DNA from: JAHRVQ01 sp029941905
Lineage (GTDB): Bacteria > Pseudomonadota > Gammaproteobacteria > Pseudomonadales > Azotimanducaceae
Length of the DNA: 64,000 bases
Reading direction: 5' to 3'
NCBI GenBank assembly: GCA_029941905.1
Contig: JAPYTQ010000022.1
Span: 21,727-85,726 of the forward strand
Part shown: in pieces, positions 53,732-62,204 of the stretch
How positions within the stretch are numbered: the first letter of the stretch is position 1
How the letters are laid out: every line of letters starts with the position of its first letter
Program-made: the position numbers and the translations under genes
The notes under the pieces: generated by a model
Seen by the model: the letters and a program-made list of their open reading frames with translations, nothing else
What the model was told of the DNA's origin: nothing
Database searches by the model: none

Positions 53732-54952
53732 ATGAACGGGATATTATCGGGTATGCACGTCGTTGAAGGATCCGCTTTTGTTGCAGCTCCATTAGGTGGA
53801 ATGACGCTTGCGCAGTTAGGTGCCGATGTCATCCGCTTCGACCCGATCGGTGGCGGTTTGGATTATCGTCGCTGGCCGGTGACGAAAGAAGGCACCAGTC
53901 TTTTTTGGCATGGAATGAATAAAGGCAAGCGCTCGATCCAGGTTGATATTAGAAAACCCGAAGGGCAGGAATTGATTTCCAGCCTGATCTGCCGGTCGGG
54001 CGAAAACGAAGGCCTGTTTCTGACAAATTTCCCTGCGCGCGGCTGGCTGTCGTTTGATGTCTTGCGAGAAAAAAGAGGTGACCTGATTTACGTCAACATA
54101 CTCGGTGACCGCAGAGGGGGTACCGCCGTTGATTATACCGTCAATTGCGCGGTTGGATTTGCGGATGCTACCGGTGAACCAGGCAATCAGAATCCGACAA
54201 ATTACCTGCTGCCAGCCTGGGACAATATCACCGGGCAGATGGCAGCGGTGGCGATGCTGGCTGCAGAGCGGCACCGGCGGCTAACAGGAGAGGGGCAACT
54301 GGTCAAACTGGCGCTGAAGGATGTGGCGATGGCTACTGCCGGGCATCTTGGGAATATCTCGGAAGTGATGGTCAACGATGTTGACCGTGAAAAATCTGGT
54401 AACTATTTATATGGCGGATTTGGGAGGGATTTTGTCAGTAAAGACGGCAAGCGGTTCATGCTGGTGGGGCTCACACTGCGTCAGTGGCAGGGTATTACCA
54501 GATCAACCGGGATCACGGAGAAAGTGGAACAGCTTGGCTTCGAACTTGGAGTCGATCTCAAACTCGAAGGTGAACGATTCAAGGCCCGGGCAAAACTCGC
54601 GTCGTTGATTGAGCCCTGGTTCGCGGAAAATGATGCCCAAGCGGTGCGCATCTCACTTCAGGAAAATGGGGTCTGCTTCGGACCCTATCAGACGTTTCGG
54701 GAAATGGTTGAAGGCGATGATGACTGTTCTGCGGATAACCCGTTATTTTCGATGCTGGATCAGCCTGGAGTTGGTGAATATCTTGTCCCTCGATCACCGA
54801 TACAGTTCGACAAGTCGAGTAATGTACCGGCCCTGAAAGCACCCATACTGGGTGAGCATACTGACCAGATACTGGCAGAGGACCTGGGGCTTTCGCCGCA
54901 ACAGATTGGATCATTACACGACCAGAAAATCGTTGCCCAGGGAAAGCTCTGA
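53732..54952 (+). CDS. CaiB/BaiF family III CoA-transferase, mesaconyl-CoA C1-C4 transferase (Mct)-like
   Basis: The 406-residue product starts GMHVVEGSAFVAAPLGGMT and has DVIRFDPIGGGLDYRRWP near residue 33, a pattern typical of the 2-methylfumaryl-CoA isomerase group, in which CoA moves within one molecule of mesaconate. The catalytic Asp is in LLPAWDNITGQ near 168. The YLYGGFGRDF stretch near 224 is also typical. Together with the Mch-like hydratase it would carry out two successive steps of the glyoxylate-assimilating half of the 3-hydroxypropionate bicycle; lyase and final hydratase genes are not in the window. Confidence 0.82.
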   Translation: MNGILSGMHVVEGSAFVAAPLGGMTLAQLGADVIRFDPIGGGLDYRRWPVTKEGTSLFWHGMNKGKRSIQVDIRKPEGQELISSLICRSGENEGLFLTNFPARGWLSFDVLREKRGDLIYVNILGDRRGGTAVDYTVNCAVGFADATGEPGNQNPTNYLLPAWDNITGQMAAVAMLAAERHRRLTGEGQLVKLALKDVAMATAGHLGNISEVMVNDVDREKSGNYLYGGFGRDFVSKDGKRFMLVGLTLRQWQGITRSTGITEKVEQLGFELGVDLKLEGERFKARAKLASLIEPWFAENDAQAVRISLQENGVCFGPYQTFREMVEGDDDCSADNPLFSMLDQPGVGEYLVPRSPIQFDKSSNVPALKAPILGEHTDQILAEDLGLSPQQIGSLHDQKIVAQGKL

Positions 54953-54990
54953 GACTGTCCAGGCAAGCAATGCAAAAACAAGGAGTCACT

Positions 54991-56163
54991 ATGGCAATTC
55001 AGTGGAGCAACTGGTCCGGTAGTCAGCAACATCTTGCAGAACGATTCGAGCAACCAGGGTCGGAAGAGCAGCTCTGCCTGTTAATGGAAATGGCAGCAAC
55101 CTCAGGACGAAAGATCAGGGCGATCGGCTCAGCACATTCCTTTGTCCCGTTCTGGACCGATGACTTTCTGATTTCCCTGGACAATATGAAAGGGTTGGTT
55201 GAATGCGACAAAGATACACAACAAGCAACCTTCTGGGCGGGTACTAAATTGCATGAGATGGGCGACGTGCTCTGGGAGCATGGCCTGTCGATGGAAAATA
55301 TGGGCGACATTGACCGGCAATCCATCGCTGGTGCAGTCAGTACCGGTACCCACGGCACGGGTCAGACATTGCAAAATATTCCCAGCCAATTAGCATCGTT
55401 GCGAATGGCCCGTGCCGATGGCCACATACTTGATATCGATTCAGGTAATGATGAATTGTTCAGAGCAGCTCAGGTCAGTCTTGGGTCCCTGGGCGTCATA
55501 ACCCAGGCGACGTTTAATCTGTTACCTGCCTATTATTTGCACGAGAAGAACTGGGCCGCATCGGTGGACGAGTGTGCCGGGCAACGTGAGGCTCTGATTG
55601 AAGAGAATCGACACTGGGAATTCTTCTGGGACCCGGCTTCCGATACATGCGCGATGAAGACGCTGAACATGACAGATCGTGAAGAAGAGGTACAGCTGAA
55701 TGATAATGAAGTCATCGGCCGAAACTATCGCATAATTCCCTCAGACCGTGAGATTAAATTCAATGAGATCGAATTTTCAGTTCCCGCCGATGTCGGTTGG
55801 GCCTGCTTTCTCGAAATTCGGAATCTCATGAAGACAAAGTTTCCCGATGTGCGCTGGCCCATTGAGTATCGAACACTCAAGAAAGATGACATGCTGTTGA
55901 GTTCTGCCTCGGGTCGGGAGAGCGTGACAATTTCAGCCCATGAAGGTCGAAAATACCCCTTCGAGTCGTTTTTCCTTGCAGTTGAAGAAGTATTTGGTCG
56001 ATACGATGGTCGTCCCCACTGGGGTAAAATCCATACGCGTCAGGCATCCGATCTGCGTCGACTGCTGCCGCAATTCGACAGATTCTGCCAGATCCGTGCG
56101 CAGTTTGATCCAGAGGGTCGGTTCTTGAATTCCTTCCTGCAAGGCATATTCGGAATCAATTGA
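54991..56163 (+). CDS. FAD-linked sugar-lactone oxidase (ALO/gulonolactone oxidase-like)
   Basis: The product has 390 residues from ATG 54991, which has AAGGAG six bases upstream; an earlier ATG at 54970 is not preferred. The N-terminal FAD_binding_4 (VAO/PCMH) domain covers 10-175, with IRAIGSAHSFVPF near 38 and GAVSTGTHGTG near 115. The C-terminal ALO domain includes the characteristic RPHWGKIHT near 345. Members oxidise aldonolactones or polyols, using O2 or another acceptor. It ends the codirectional run and is 38 bases from the CoA-transferase stop. Confidence 0.88.
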   Translation: MAIQWSNWSGSQQHLAERFEQPGSEEQLCLLMEMAATSGRKIRAIGSAHSFVPFWTDDFLISLDNMKGLVECDKDTQQATFWAGTKLHEMGDVLWEHGLSMENMGDIDRQSIAGAVSTGTHGTGQTLQNIPSQLASLRMARADGHILDIDSGNDELFRAAQVSLGSLGVITQATFNLLPAYYLHEKNWAASVDECAGQREALIEENRHWEFFWDPASDTCAMKTLNMTDREEEVQLNDNEVIGRNYRIIPSDREIKFNEIEFSVPADVGWACFLEIRNLMKTKFPDVRWPIEYRTLKKDDMLLSSASGRESVTISAHEGRKYPFESFFLAVEEVFGRYDGRPHWGKIHTRQASDLRRLLPQFDRFCQIRAQFDPEGRFLNSFLQGIFGIN

Positions 56164-56261
56164 TTCTATTGAAAAACTGCCCCTGGGCGAGCAGGAATCG
56201 TGCATCTCAATATTCTCGATTTGTGGTAGAGTAGCAAAAATCAAATTTGGAGAGTGAGCCG

Positions 56262-56882
56262 GTGTTTGAGTTGGTTCAGGCAGGCGGGTGGTTAATGATC
56301 CCGATCCTGGTGTGCTCGGTGATTGCGGCTGCAATTTGTGTTGAACGGTTCTGGACTCTGCGGACTACGCAGATAGTCCCGAGAAACCTCCTGTCACAAG
56401 TCTGGAACTGGATCAAAAACAACGATATGGACAACCATAGGCTCAGGGAGCTTAGGGTTGGTTCCCCATTGGGCCAGATCCTGGCCGCTGGAATATCAAA
56501 CCACCGCCGTGGTCGTGAACAGATGAAAGAAGCAATCGAAGAGATTGCAAATCAGGTGGTCCACGAGATGGAGCGCTACCTCAACACATTGGGAACGGTG
56601 GCTGCAATTACGCCCTTGCTTGGGTTGTTGGGTACGGTAATCGGAATGATCAAAGTATTTACGGCAATTCGATTGGAAGGCACAGGCAATGCCGCTGTGT
56701 TGGCGGGCGGTATTTCAGAAGCACTGATAACGACTGCCGCAGGTTTAACGGTCGCGATTCCGAGTTTGTTTTTTTATCGGTTTTTTCAAAGAAGGGTCGA
56801 CGAACTCGTCATCAGCATGGAGCAGGAGGCGTTGAAGCTGGTCGAAGTATTAGACAACGACAGAATTGACAGAACAAAGTAG
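56262..56882 (+). CDS. ExbB/TolQ-type proton channel protein
   Basis: The product has 206 residues from GTG 56262 (GGAG about nine bases upstream). It has three helices: residues 8-27 (GGWLMIPILVCSVIAAAICV), about 107-132 (TVAAITPLLGLLGTVIGMIK) and about 150-172. The GLLGTVIGM motif marks the MotA/TolQ/ExbB family. With the following ExbD/TolR-type protein it forms a proton-driven energiser. Its position upstream of lpxK and kdsB is conserved in pseudomonads and xanthomonads, and the client is not established. Confidence 0.9.
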   Translation: MFELVQAGGWLMIPILVCSVIAAAICVERFWTLRTTQIVPRNLLSQVWNWIKNNDMDNHRLRELRVGSPLGQILAAGISNHRRGREQMKEAIEEIANQVVHEMERYLNTLGTVAAITPLLGLLGTVIGMIKVFTAIRLEGTGNAAVLAGGISEALITTAAGLTVAIPSLFFYRFFQRRVDELVISMEQEALKLVEVLDNDRIDRTK

Positions 56883-56939
56883 TTTGTTGCTATCCGGAAC
56901 CGAAAAAATGCACACAGCGCCCACCCGATTTCAAGCGCC

Positions 56940-57365
56940 ATGAAGTTTGCCCGACGAAAACGCCCGGAAGTCGAGGTAAACCTGACCCCCTTGATTGATG
57001 TCGTGTTTTTACTGCTGATATTTTTTATGGTGTCGACAACCTTCACGAAAAACACGCAACTCACCATTGATTTACCCGAAGCGAACGCAGATCCATCCCG
57101 CGTCAGTGAGAAACAAGTTGAAGTTACCATCACCCGTCTGGGTGAGTATGCGGTGAATGAGGTTGTACTGGTGAACAATGAGCTGGAAACTCTGAAAAGG
57201 GCAATCGAAAAAGTCAGTGCAGGAGACAATTCAATACCCCTGATAATCACAGCCGACTCAGCGACACCTCATCAGTCTGTGGTACGGGCAATGGATGCTG
57301 CAGGTCAACTGGGTTTTGTTCGTCTCAGTATTACGACCAGAAACAGTGGTGATCAAGATTCCTGA
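56940..57365 (+). CDS. ExbD/TolR-type proton channel protein
   Basis: The 141-residue product has one helix near residues 17-37 (LIDVVFLLLIFFMVSTTF) with the proton-carrying Asp in NLTPLIDVVF, followed by a periplasmic domain. It pairs with the preceding ExbB-type protein. It overlaps the start of the msbA-lpxK gene by about 17 bases. Confidence 0.92.
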   Translation: MKFARRKRPEVEVNLTPLIDVVFLLLIFFMVSTTFTKNTQLTIDLPEANADPSRVSEKQVEVTITRLGEYAVNEVVLVNNELETLKRAIEKVSAGDNSIPLIITADSATPHQSVVRAMDAAGQLGFVRLSITTRNSGDQDS

Positions 57366-60231
57366 ATCGAAATCTACCGATGTGCAAATCTATGGTCGGT
57401 TGCTGGCCTATGTGATTCCCTACTGGCTTGCCTTTTTGCTCAGTGTGATTGGTTTTGCGCTTTACTCAATATCCAATGTTGGCTTCGCCCAACTGATTGG
57501 TTATATCGTTGATTCCCTGGGGGGTAATGACCCTCTGGCAGGTACGCAGTTAGCGGCCTATTTGAGGGATTTGTTTGGTGATACCGATGAACTTAACAGA
57601 ACGGTCATGCCTATATTGATCATCCTGATTACCATCACCCGGGGTATGGGTACTTTCATCGGCAATTACTTTATTGCCTATGTCGGTACCCAGTTGGTTC
57701 ACAGGTTACGACTCGAACTGTTTGAGCATTTGCTCGTTTTGCCGAGTCGCTTCTACGACAAGAATTCAATGGGACATCTTGTTGCCAGGCTGACGTTTCA
57801 TGTCACCCAGGTGACAGGAGCAGCGATCGATGCGGTAAAAGTGATTGTCCGTGAAGGATTTACCGTTATCGCCTATCTGGGCTATCTGTTTTACCTGAAT
57901 TGGAAGCTGACCTTCATCTTCATCGCCGTGGGGCCCTTTATCGCGCTACTGGTAGGATATGCAGGAAAACGATTTCGTCTTATTAGTACTCGAATTCAGG
58001 ATTCCATGGGAGATGTGACCCATGTTGCCTCTGAAACGATCCAGGGATACAAGGAAGTCAGAACCTTCGGTGGCGCTGAATACGAGCGACAGCGTTTTGA
58101 CGGGGTCAGCAATAACAACCGCCGTCAGTCGATGAAAATGGTGGTGACCTCCGCAATAGCGACGCCGGTTATCCAATTGCTCACTTCATGCGCTCTCGCC
58201 GGTTTGGTCTGGTTGGCGCTCGACCCCGGCTTGTTGTCAAGTATGAGCGCGGGAGATGTCGTCGCCTTTATCGTCACGGGCGGTTTGTTGGCCAAACCAA
58301 TTCGCCAATTGTCCGAAGTAAACTCCACAGTCCAGAAAGGATTGGCTGCAGCAGAAAATATCTTCGAGCTGTTCGACGAAGAACCGGAGATCGATAAAGG
58401 TACAAAAACACTGGTCTCGGTGAAGGGTAAACTGGAATTTCGATCCGTGAACTTCGCCTACGATAAAGCCGACGCAGCGGTGTTAAAGAATTTGAGCTTT
58501 ATCGCTGAGCCGGGAGAAACCATCGCATTAGTTGGCCGGTCCGGTAGCGGTAAAAGCACCCTAGCCAGTCTGATATCGAGATTTTATACCCCAGATTCAG
58601 GCATGATTCTGCTGGATGATGAACCCATTAATGAGATCAAGCTTTCCAGCTTACGGCAGCAACTGGCGATTGTGACCCAAAATGTCAACTTGTTTAATGA
58701 CACGGTGGCGAAGAATATCGCTTATGGTGCGCTTCGCAATGCCAGTGAAGCGGATATAAAAAAGGCTGCAGAAAAAGCCTATGCCTGGTCCTTTATCGAA
58801 GCACTGGAAAATGGTTTAGAGACGGTTGTAGGAGATGATGGTGTTCTCTTGTCCGGCGGACAGAGACAGCGCCTGGCTATTGCTCGGGCATTTCTAAAGG
58901 ATGCGCCGGTGTTGATTCTGGATGAGGCAACATCTGCATTGGATTCTGAATCCGAACGTTACATCCAGTCAGCGTTGGAAGCGGTTAGCGTTGGCCGAAC
59001 CACGATTGTTATTGCCCATCGCCTGTCGACGATCGAGAAAGCAGATCGAATCCTGGTTATTGATCAAGGGGAGATCGTCGAGCAGGGCACTCACGTTGAG
59101 CTGATGCAAAAAAAGCAACACTACGCGAGCCTGCATAATTACCAGCAAGACTCGGAAAAGCCTCCACCACCTGTTACCGAACAGCTTCGGTTTACGCCCG
59201 TTCCAGTAAACAACGGTGCTGGTTCCCGTTTTCTTTTCGAAGGTTTTAATCCACTCGTCAACGGCTGGTATTCGAGAAGGAGCTGGGTGCAACTGATGGC
59301 GCCCTTGTCCATCATTTTTTCAGCTATCGCATGGCTTAGAAGAAGAACGACAAATTCCTGGAAGGCCCCAGTACCCGTGATCGTGGTGGGTAACATCAAT
59401 GTCGGGGGTACCGGCAAGTCACCTCTGGTGGGCTGGTTGGCAGAGCAGCTCAGCAGAGTGGGTTCTAAACCCGGAATTGTCAGTCGTGGTTATGGCGGTC
59501 GGGCACCGGACTATCCCTGTGAGGTGACGGCTCAGACTGATCCGATGATTGCTGGGGACGAGGCAGTGATGCTGGCGAGAAAAACCGGCTGTCCCGTTGT
59601 GGTTGACCCGGATCGCCCGGCAGCAGTTCGTCGATTATTGGCGATCTACGGATGCGATGTCGTGATTTCCGATGATGGCCTGCAGCATTATGCATTGGAA
59701 CGGGAGGTTGAAATCGCAGTGGTAGATGCCCGCAAAGGGCTGGGTAATGGGTTATGCTTACCTGCCGGACCACTAAGGGAACCAGCATCGAGACTGCAGG
59801 AAGTGGATATTGTAGTTGTTAACGGTCCGGAAAATCTCCGGCTCAACTGCCAGTCCATGGAAATGAAAATGGTGCCAAAGCTCCTTGTTAACCTGTCGAC
59901 GGATCAACCCGTCGAAGATGAGCTTTCCGAGAACACAATCCATGGTATTGCAGCCATAGGCAATCCGGACAGATTTTTTGATTCTTTGCGAGCAAGTGGA
60001 TTTCGGGTGATTGAACACAAGTTTGAGGATCATCATCGCTTTGAATTAACAGACCTCAACTTTGGGGACTACTTACCCGTCGTTATGACGGAAAAGGATG
60101 CCACCAAGTGTCGACTGCTGAACCCCAGGGTAATACATGACAATTTCTGGTATTTGACGGTTGATGTTGAGATCTCAGACGAGTTTTTACCAGCAGTCAT
60201 GAAAAAAGCTGGAATAGTCAACGTTGTCTAA
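57349..60231 (+). CDS. msbA-lpxK: MsbA lipid A flippase fused to LpxK lipid A 4'-kinase
   Basis: One uninterrupted 960-codon frame encodes two normally separate proteins. Residues 1 to about 590 are a complete MsbA: six-helix domain, Walker A GRSGSGKST near 398, signature LSGGQRQRLA near 502, Walker B VLILDEATSALD near 522 and IAHRLSTI. A Pro-rich linker (KPPPPVTEQLRFTPVPVNNG) follows, then LpxK from about 625: membrane helix LMAPLSIIFSAIAWL, P-loop NINVGGTGKSPLVG near 684, VSRGYGG, DDGLQHYALEREVEIAVVD near 774 and MTEKDATKC. Between the ATPase and the LpxK helix there is no in-frame ATG, GTG or TTG until 59287, past the start of LpxK homology. LpxK makes lipid IVA in the membrane that MsbA then serves, so fusion is functionally plausible. 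GTG 57349 (or the adjacent 57346) is the likely start. Confidence 0.9.
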   Translation: MIKIPESKSTDVQIYGRLLAYVIPYWLAFLLSVIGFALYSISNVGFAQLIGYIVDSLGGNDPLAGTQLAAYLRDLFGDTDELNRTVMPILIILITITRGMGTFIGNYFIAYVGTQLVHRLRLELFEHLLVLPSRFYDKNSMGHLVARLTFHVTQVTGAAIDAVKVIVREGFTVIAYLGYLFYLNWKLTFIFIAVGPFIALLVGYAGKRFRLISTRIQDSMGDVTHVASETIQGYKEVRTFGGAEYERQRFDGVSNNNRRQSMKMVVTSAIATPVIQLLTSCALAGLVWLALDPGLLSSMSAGDVVAFIVTGGLLAKPIRQLSEVNSTVQKGLAAAENIFELFDEEPEIDKGTKTLVSVKGKLEFRSVNFAYDKADAAVLKNLSFIAEPGETIALVGRSGSGKSTLASLISRFYTPDSGMILLDDEPINEIKLSSLRQQLAIVTQNVNLFNDTVAKNIAYGALRNASEADIKKAAEKAYAWSFIEALENGLETVVGDDGVLLSGGQRQRLAIARAFLKDAPVLILDEATSALDSESERYIQSALEAVSVGRTTIVIAHRLSTIEKADRILVIDQGEIVEQGTHVELMQKKQHYASLHNYQQDSEKPPPPVTEQLRFTPVPVNNGAGSRFLFEGFNPLVNGWYSRRSWVQLMAPLSIIFSAIAWLRRRTTNSWKAPVPVIVVGNINVGGTGKSPLVGWLAEQLSRVGSKPGIVSRGYGGRAPDYPCEVTAQTDPMIAGDEAVMLARKTGCPVVVDPDRPAAVRRLLAIYGCDVVISDDGLQHYALEREVEIAVVDARKGLGNGLCLPAGPLREPASRLQEVDIVVVNGPENLRLNCQSMEMKMVPKLLVNLSTDQPVEDELSENTIHGIAAIGNPDRFFDSLRASGFRVIEHKFEDHHRFELTDLNFGDYLPVVMTEKDATKCRLLNPRVIHDNFWYLTVDVEISDEFLPAVMKKAGIVNVV

Positions 60232-60286
60232 AGAACCTCTGATAATCGTTGTTAACAATAATTTGTAAGGAAGGGTGAGGAAGAAG

Positions 60287-60478
60287 GTGGCAATCGACAA
60301 TAAGTTAATCGCGATTTTGGTTTGTCCCATATGCAAGGGCAACCTCGAATACATGAAAGAGGCTCAGGAACTCTGGTGTTTCGCCGATGGGCTGGCATAC
60401 CCCATAAAAGATGACATTCCAGTCATGCTGGATTCAGAGGCACGTACGTTGACCACTGATGAAAAATTGGACCGTTAG
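60287..60478 (+). CDS. ycaR: Trm112/YcaR-family zinc-ribbon-like protein
   Basis: The product has 63 residues from GTG 60287, which has GAGG about seven bases upstream; a GTG at 60275 is also in frame. It matches YcaR: LIAILVCPICKGNLEY at the start and LAYPIKDDIPVMLDSEAR in the middle. Only the first CxxC pair is present, as is common in bacterial members. These small proteins lie between lpxK and kdsB in many gammaproteobacteria. The stop shares one base with the kdsB start (TAGTG). Confidence 0.9.
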   Translation: MAIDNKLIAILVCPICKGNLEYMKEAQELWCFADGLAYPIKDDIPVMLDSEARTLTTDEKLDR

Positions 60479-61266
60479 TGGAATTTACGGTCATTATCCC
60501 AGCAAGATATGGGTCCCGGCGATTACCTCGCAAGGCGCTGCTCGACATTGCCGGTAAGCCGATGATCCAGCGGGTCTACGAACAGGCGTGTAAGAGCGCA
60601 GCCACCCAGGTAGTCGTTGCAACTGATGACCAGAGAATCGCTGACGTTGTCAGTGCATTTGGTGGCCAGAGTTGCATGACATCGGTGGATCACCACTCAG
60701 GTACGGATCGTATTCAGGAGGTGACGCGTCGGCAATTAATGGAGGATTCCGCAGTCATCGTCAATGTTCAGGGAGATGAGCCCCTGATTCCACCGGCGGT
60801 CATTAATCAGGTCGCGGACAACCTGCAACTACACCAGGTTCCAATGGCAACCCTGTGTGAGTCTATCGAGAGTTTGGAAGATGTACTGGATCCGAATATC
60901 GTCAAGGTGGTAACCGATGAGAATGATATTGCCTTGTATTTTAGTCGTGCGCCCATTCCCTGGGATCGAGAGAGCTTTCCTGACAAATGGGACGGGTCAT
61001 TAAACCAGCACAAGCGACACATCGGCATTTACGCCTATCGAGTGTCGTTACTTAACAAGTTCGTAACCTGGCCTGCGGATGTGATTGAACAAACGGAAAA
61101 GCTGGAACAGCTCAGAGCGATTAGGCAAGGTATTAAGGTTCATGTGGACCAGGCTATTGAACAGATTCCTCCCGGCATCGATACAGAAAAAGACCTGCTA
61201 CGAACCCGGGAGGTGATTGAATCCGGTATAAACCCCGGAAACAGTGATGCGACATACCGACCTTAA
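60478..61266 (+). CDS. kdsB: 3-deoxy-manno-octulosonate cytidylyltransferase
   Basis: The 262-residue enzyme makes CMP-Kdo for lipopolysaccharide. GTG 60478 overlaps the ycaR stop. Motifs are IIPARYGSRRLPRKAL at residues 5-20, VVATDDQRI near 47, NVQGDEPLIP near 97 and HIGIYAYRVSLL near 180. The last residues (ATYRP) are encoded inside a dispersed repeat that continues past the stop, so the natural C-terminus may have been altered slightly. Confidence 0.97.
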   Translation: MEFTVIIPARYGSRRLPRKALLDIAGKPMIQRVYEQACKSAATQVVVATDDQRIADVVSAFGGQSCMTSVDHHSGTDRIQEVTRRQLMEDSAVIVNVQGDEPLIPPAVINQVADNLQLHQVPMATLCESIESLEDVLDPNIVKVVTDENDIALYFSRAPIPWDRESFPDKWDGSLNQHKRHIGIYAYRVSLLNKFVTWPADVIEQTEKLEQLRAIRQGIKVHVDQAIEQIPPGIDTEKDLLRTREVIESGINPGNSDATYRP

Positions 61267-61280
61267 TCAGAGATTCCCTA
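61253..61280 (+). repeat. dispersed 28-bp 3-prime-end element, copy B
   Basis: CATACCGACCTTAATCAG and the following AGATTCCCTA match the element after clpB (47613-47640) at 26 of 28 positions. It covers the kdsB stop codon and reaches the stop of the convergent SDR gene. Confidence 0.7.
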
Positions 61281-62048
61281 TCGGGGCTGCATTCGTATGC
61301 CACTATCCAGGCGAATGGTTTCGCCATTGATGTAACCGCAGGTCACGATGAAAGCCGCGGTTTGGGCAAATTCTTCCGGTTTCCCTAATCTTTTGGGAAA
61401 CTGAGTCATCTCAATCAAAGGCTCCCTGACCTGGGGCGGCGCAAATTGCATCATCGGGGTTTCAAAAATGCCAGGTGCAATTGTCGCAACTCGAATGCCT
61501 TGCTTTACCAGGTCGCGAGCAATCGGCAACGTCATGCCAGCCACGCCACCTTTACTGGCGCTGTAGGCTGCCTGGCCAATTTGACCGTCAAAAGCAGCCA
61601 CGGACGCGACATTAATAATGACCCCCCGTTCACCATCATCGGTTACCGGTTCGTTTTTGGCCATTACCTCGGTACACAAACGTAAGACGTTGAATGTGCC
61701 AACCAGGTTGACGCGCAAAATGAACTCAAAGGTCTTGAGAGGCATGGGCCCATCCTTGCCCAGGGTTCTAGCTGCCGCGCCGATCCCCGCGCTGTTCACA
61801 TTAACGTGAATGGCTCCGAACGTATCAACGGCTTTGGCAATACCCGCTGCAACGGCATCCTCGTCGGCGACGTCTCCAGCGGCGAAAGTCGCATTTTCAC
61901 CTAAAGTGGCTGCGGCTTTTTCGGCATTTTCTGCGTTTAGGTCAAATATGCAGACCCTGGCACCGGCCTTGATAAAATTTTCTGCTGTTGCAAATCCCAA
62001 ACCGGATGCTGCACCCGTGATAAAAGCTACCTTTTTCTCTAAATCCAT
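61278..62048 (-). CDS. short-chain dehydrogenase, 3-hydroxyacyl-CoA dehydrogenase type 2-like
   Basis: The 256-residue SDR has cofactor motif TGAASGLG near residue 11, an Asp (IFDLNAEN) after strand 2 that favours NAD+, NSAGIG near 86, and the catalytic Ser and YSASK (Tyr/Lys) near 148-166. The VASVAAFDGQIGQAAYSASKG region and the APGIFETPMM stretch resemble HSD17B10-type 3-hydroxyacyl-CoA dehydrogenases of beta-oxidation or branched-chain degradation. It lies on the minus strand between kdsB and murB, where relatives have a low-molecular-weight phosphatase, so it looks like a later replacement. Confidence 0.88.
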   Translation of the reverse strand: MDLEKKVAFITGAASGLGFATAENFIKAGARVCIFDLNAENAEKAAATLGENATFAAGDVADEDAVAAGIAKAVDTFGAIHVNVNSAGIGAAARTLGKDGPMPLKTFEFILRVNLVGTFNVLRLCTEVMAKNEPVTDDGERGVIINVASVAAFDGQIGQAAYSASKGGVAGMTLPIARDLVKQGIRVATIAPGIFETPMMQFAPPQVREPLIEMTQFPKRLGKPEEFAQTAAFIVTCGYINGETIRLDSGIRMQPR

Positions 62049-62204
62049 AATGTTCTCAATACGTGGGTAAAAAACCGGCCGGAATTATACCTTGCCCGTT
62101 CCTTCGCTGCATGAAATAGAGTTCGGGATTGGCTTGGCCAGAGATTTCTTAGTTCTTGTCCGGAACTGGTTATACTCTAATTTTCCAAGCTGGGCAGTTG
62201 AGAC

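Noticed and set aside
43149..56240. Genomic island or prophage
   Set aside because: No integrase, transposase, attachment-site repeats or phage genes are visible; the members are ordinary metabolic and housekeeping genes.
57349..60231. Two separate overlapping genes msbA and lpxK
   Set aside because: The frame is continuous and no start codon lies between the ATPase end and the LpxK N-terminus.
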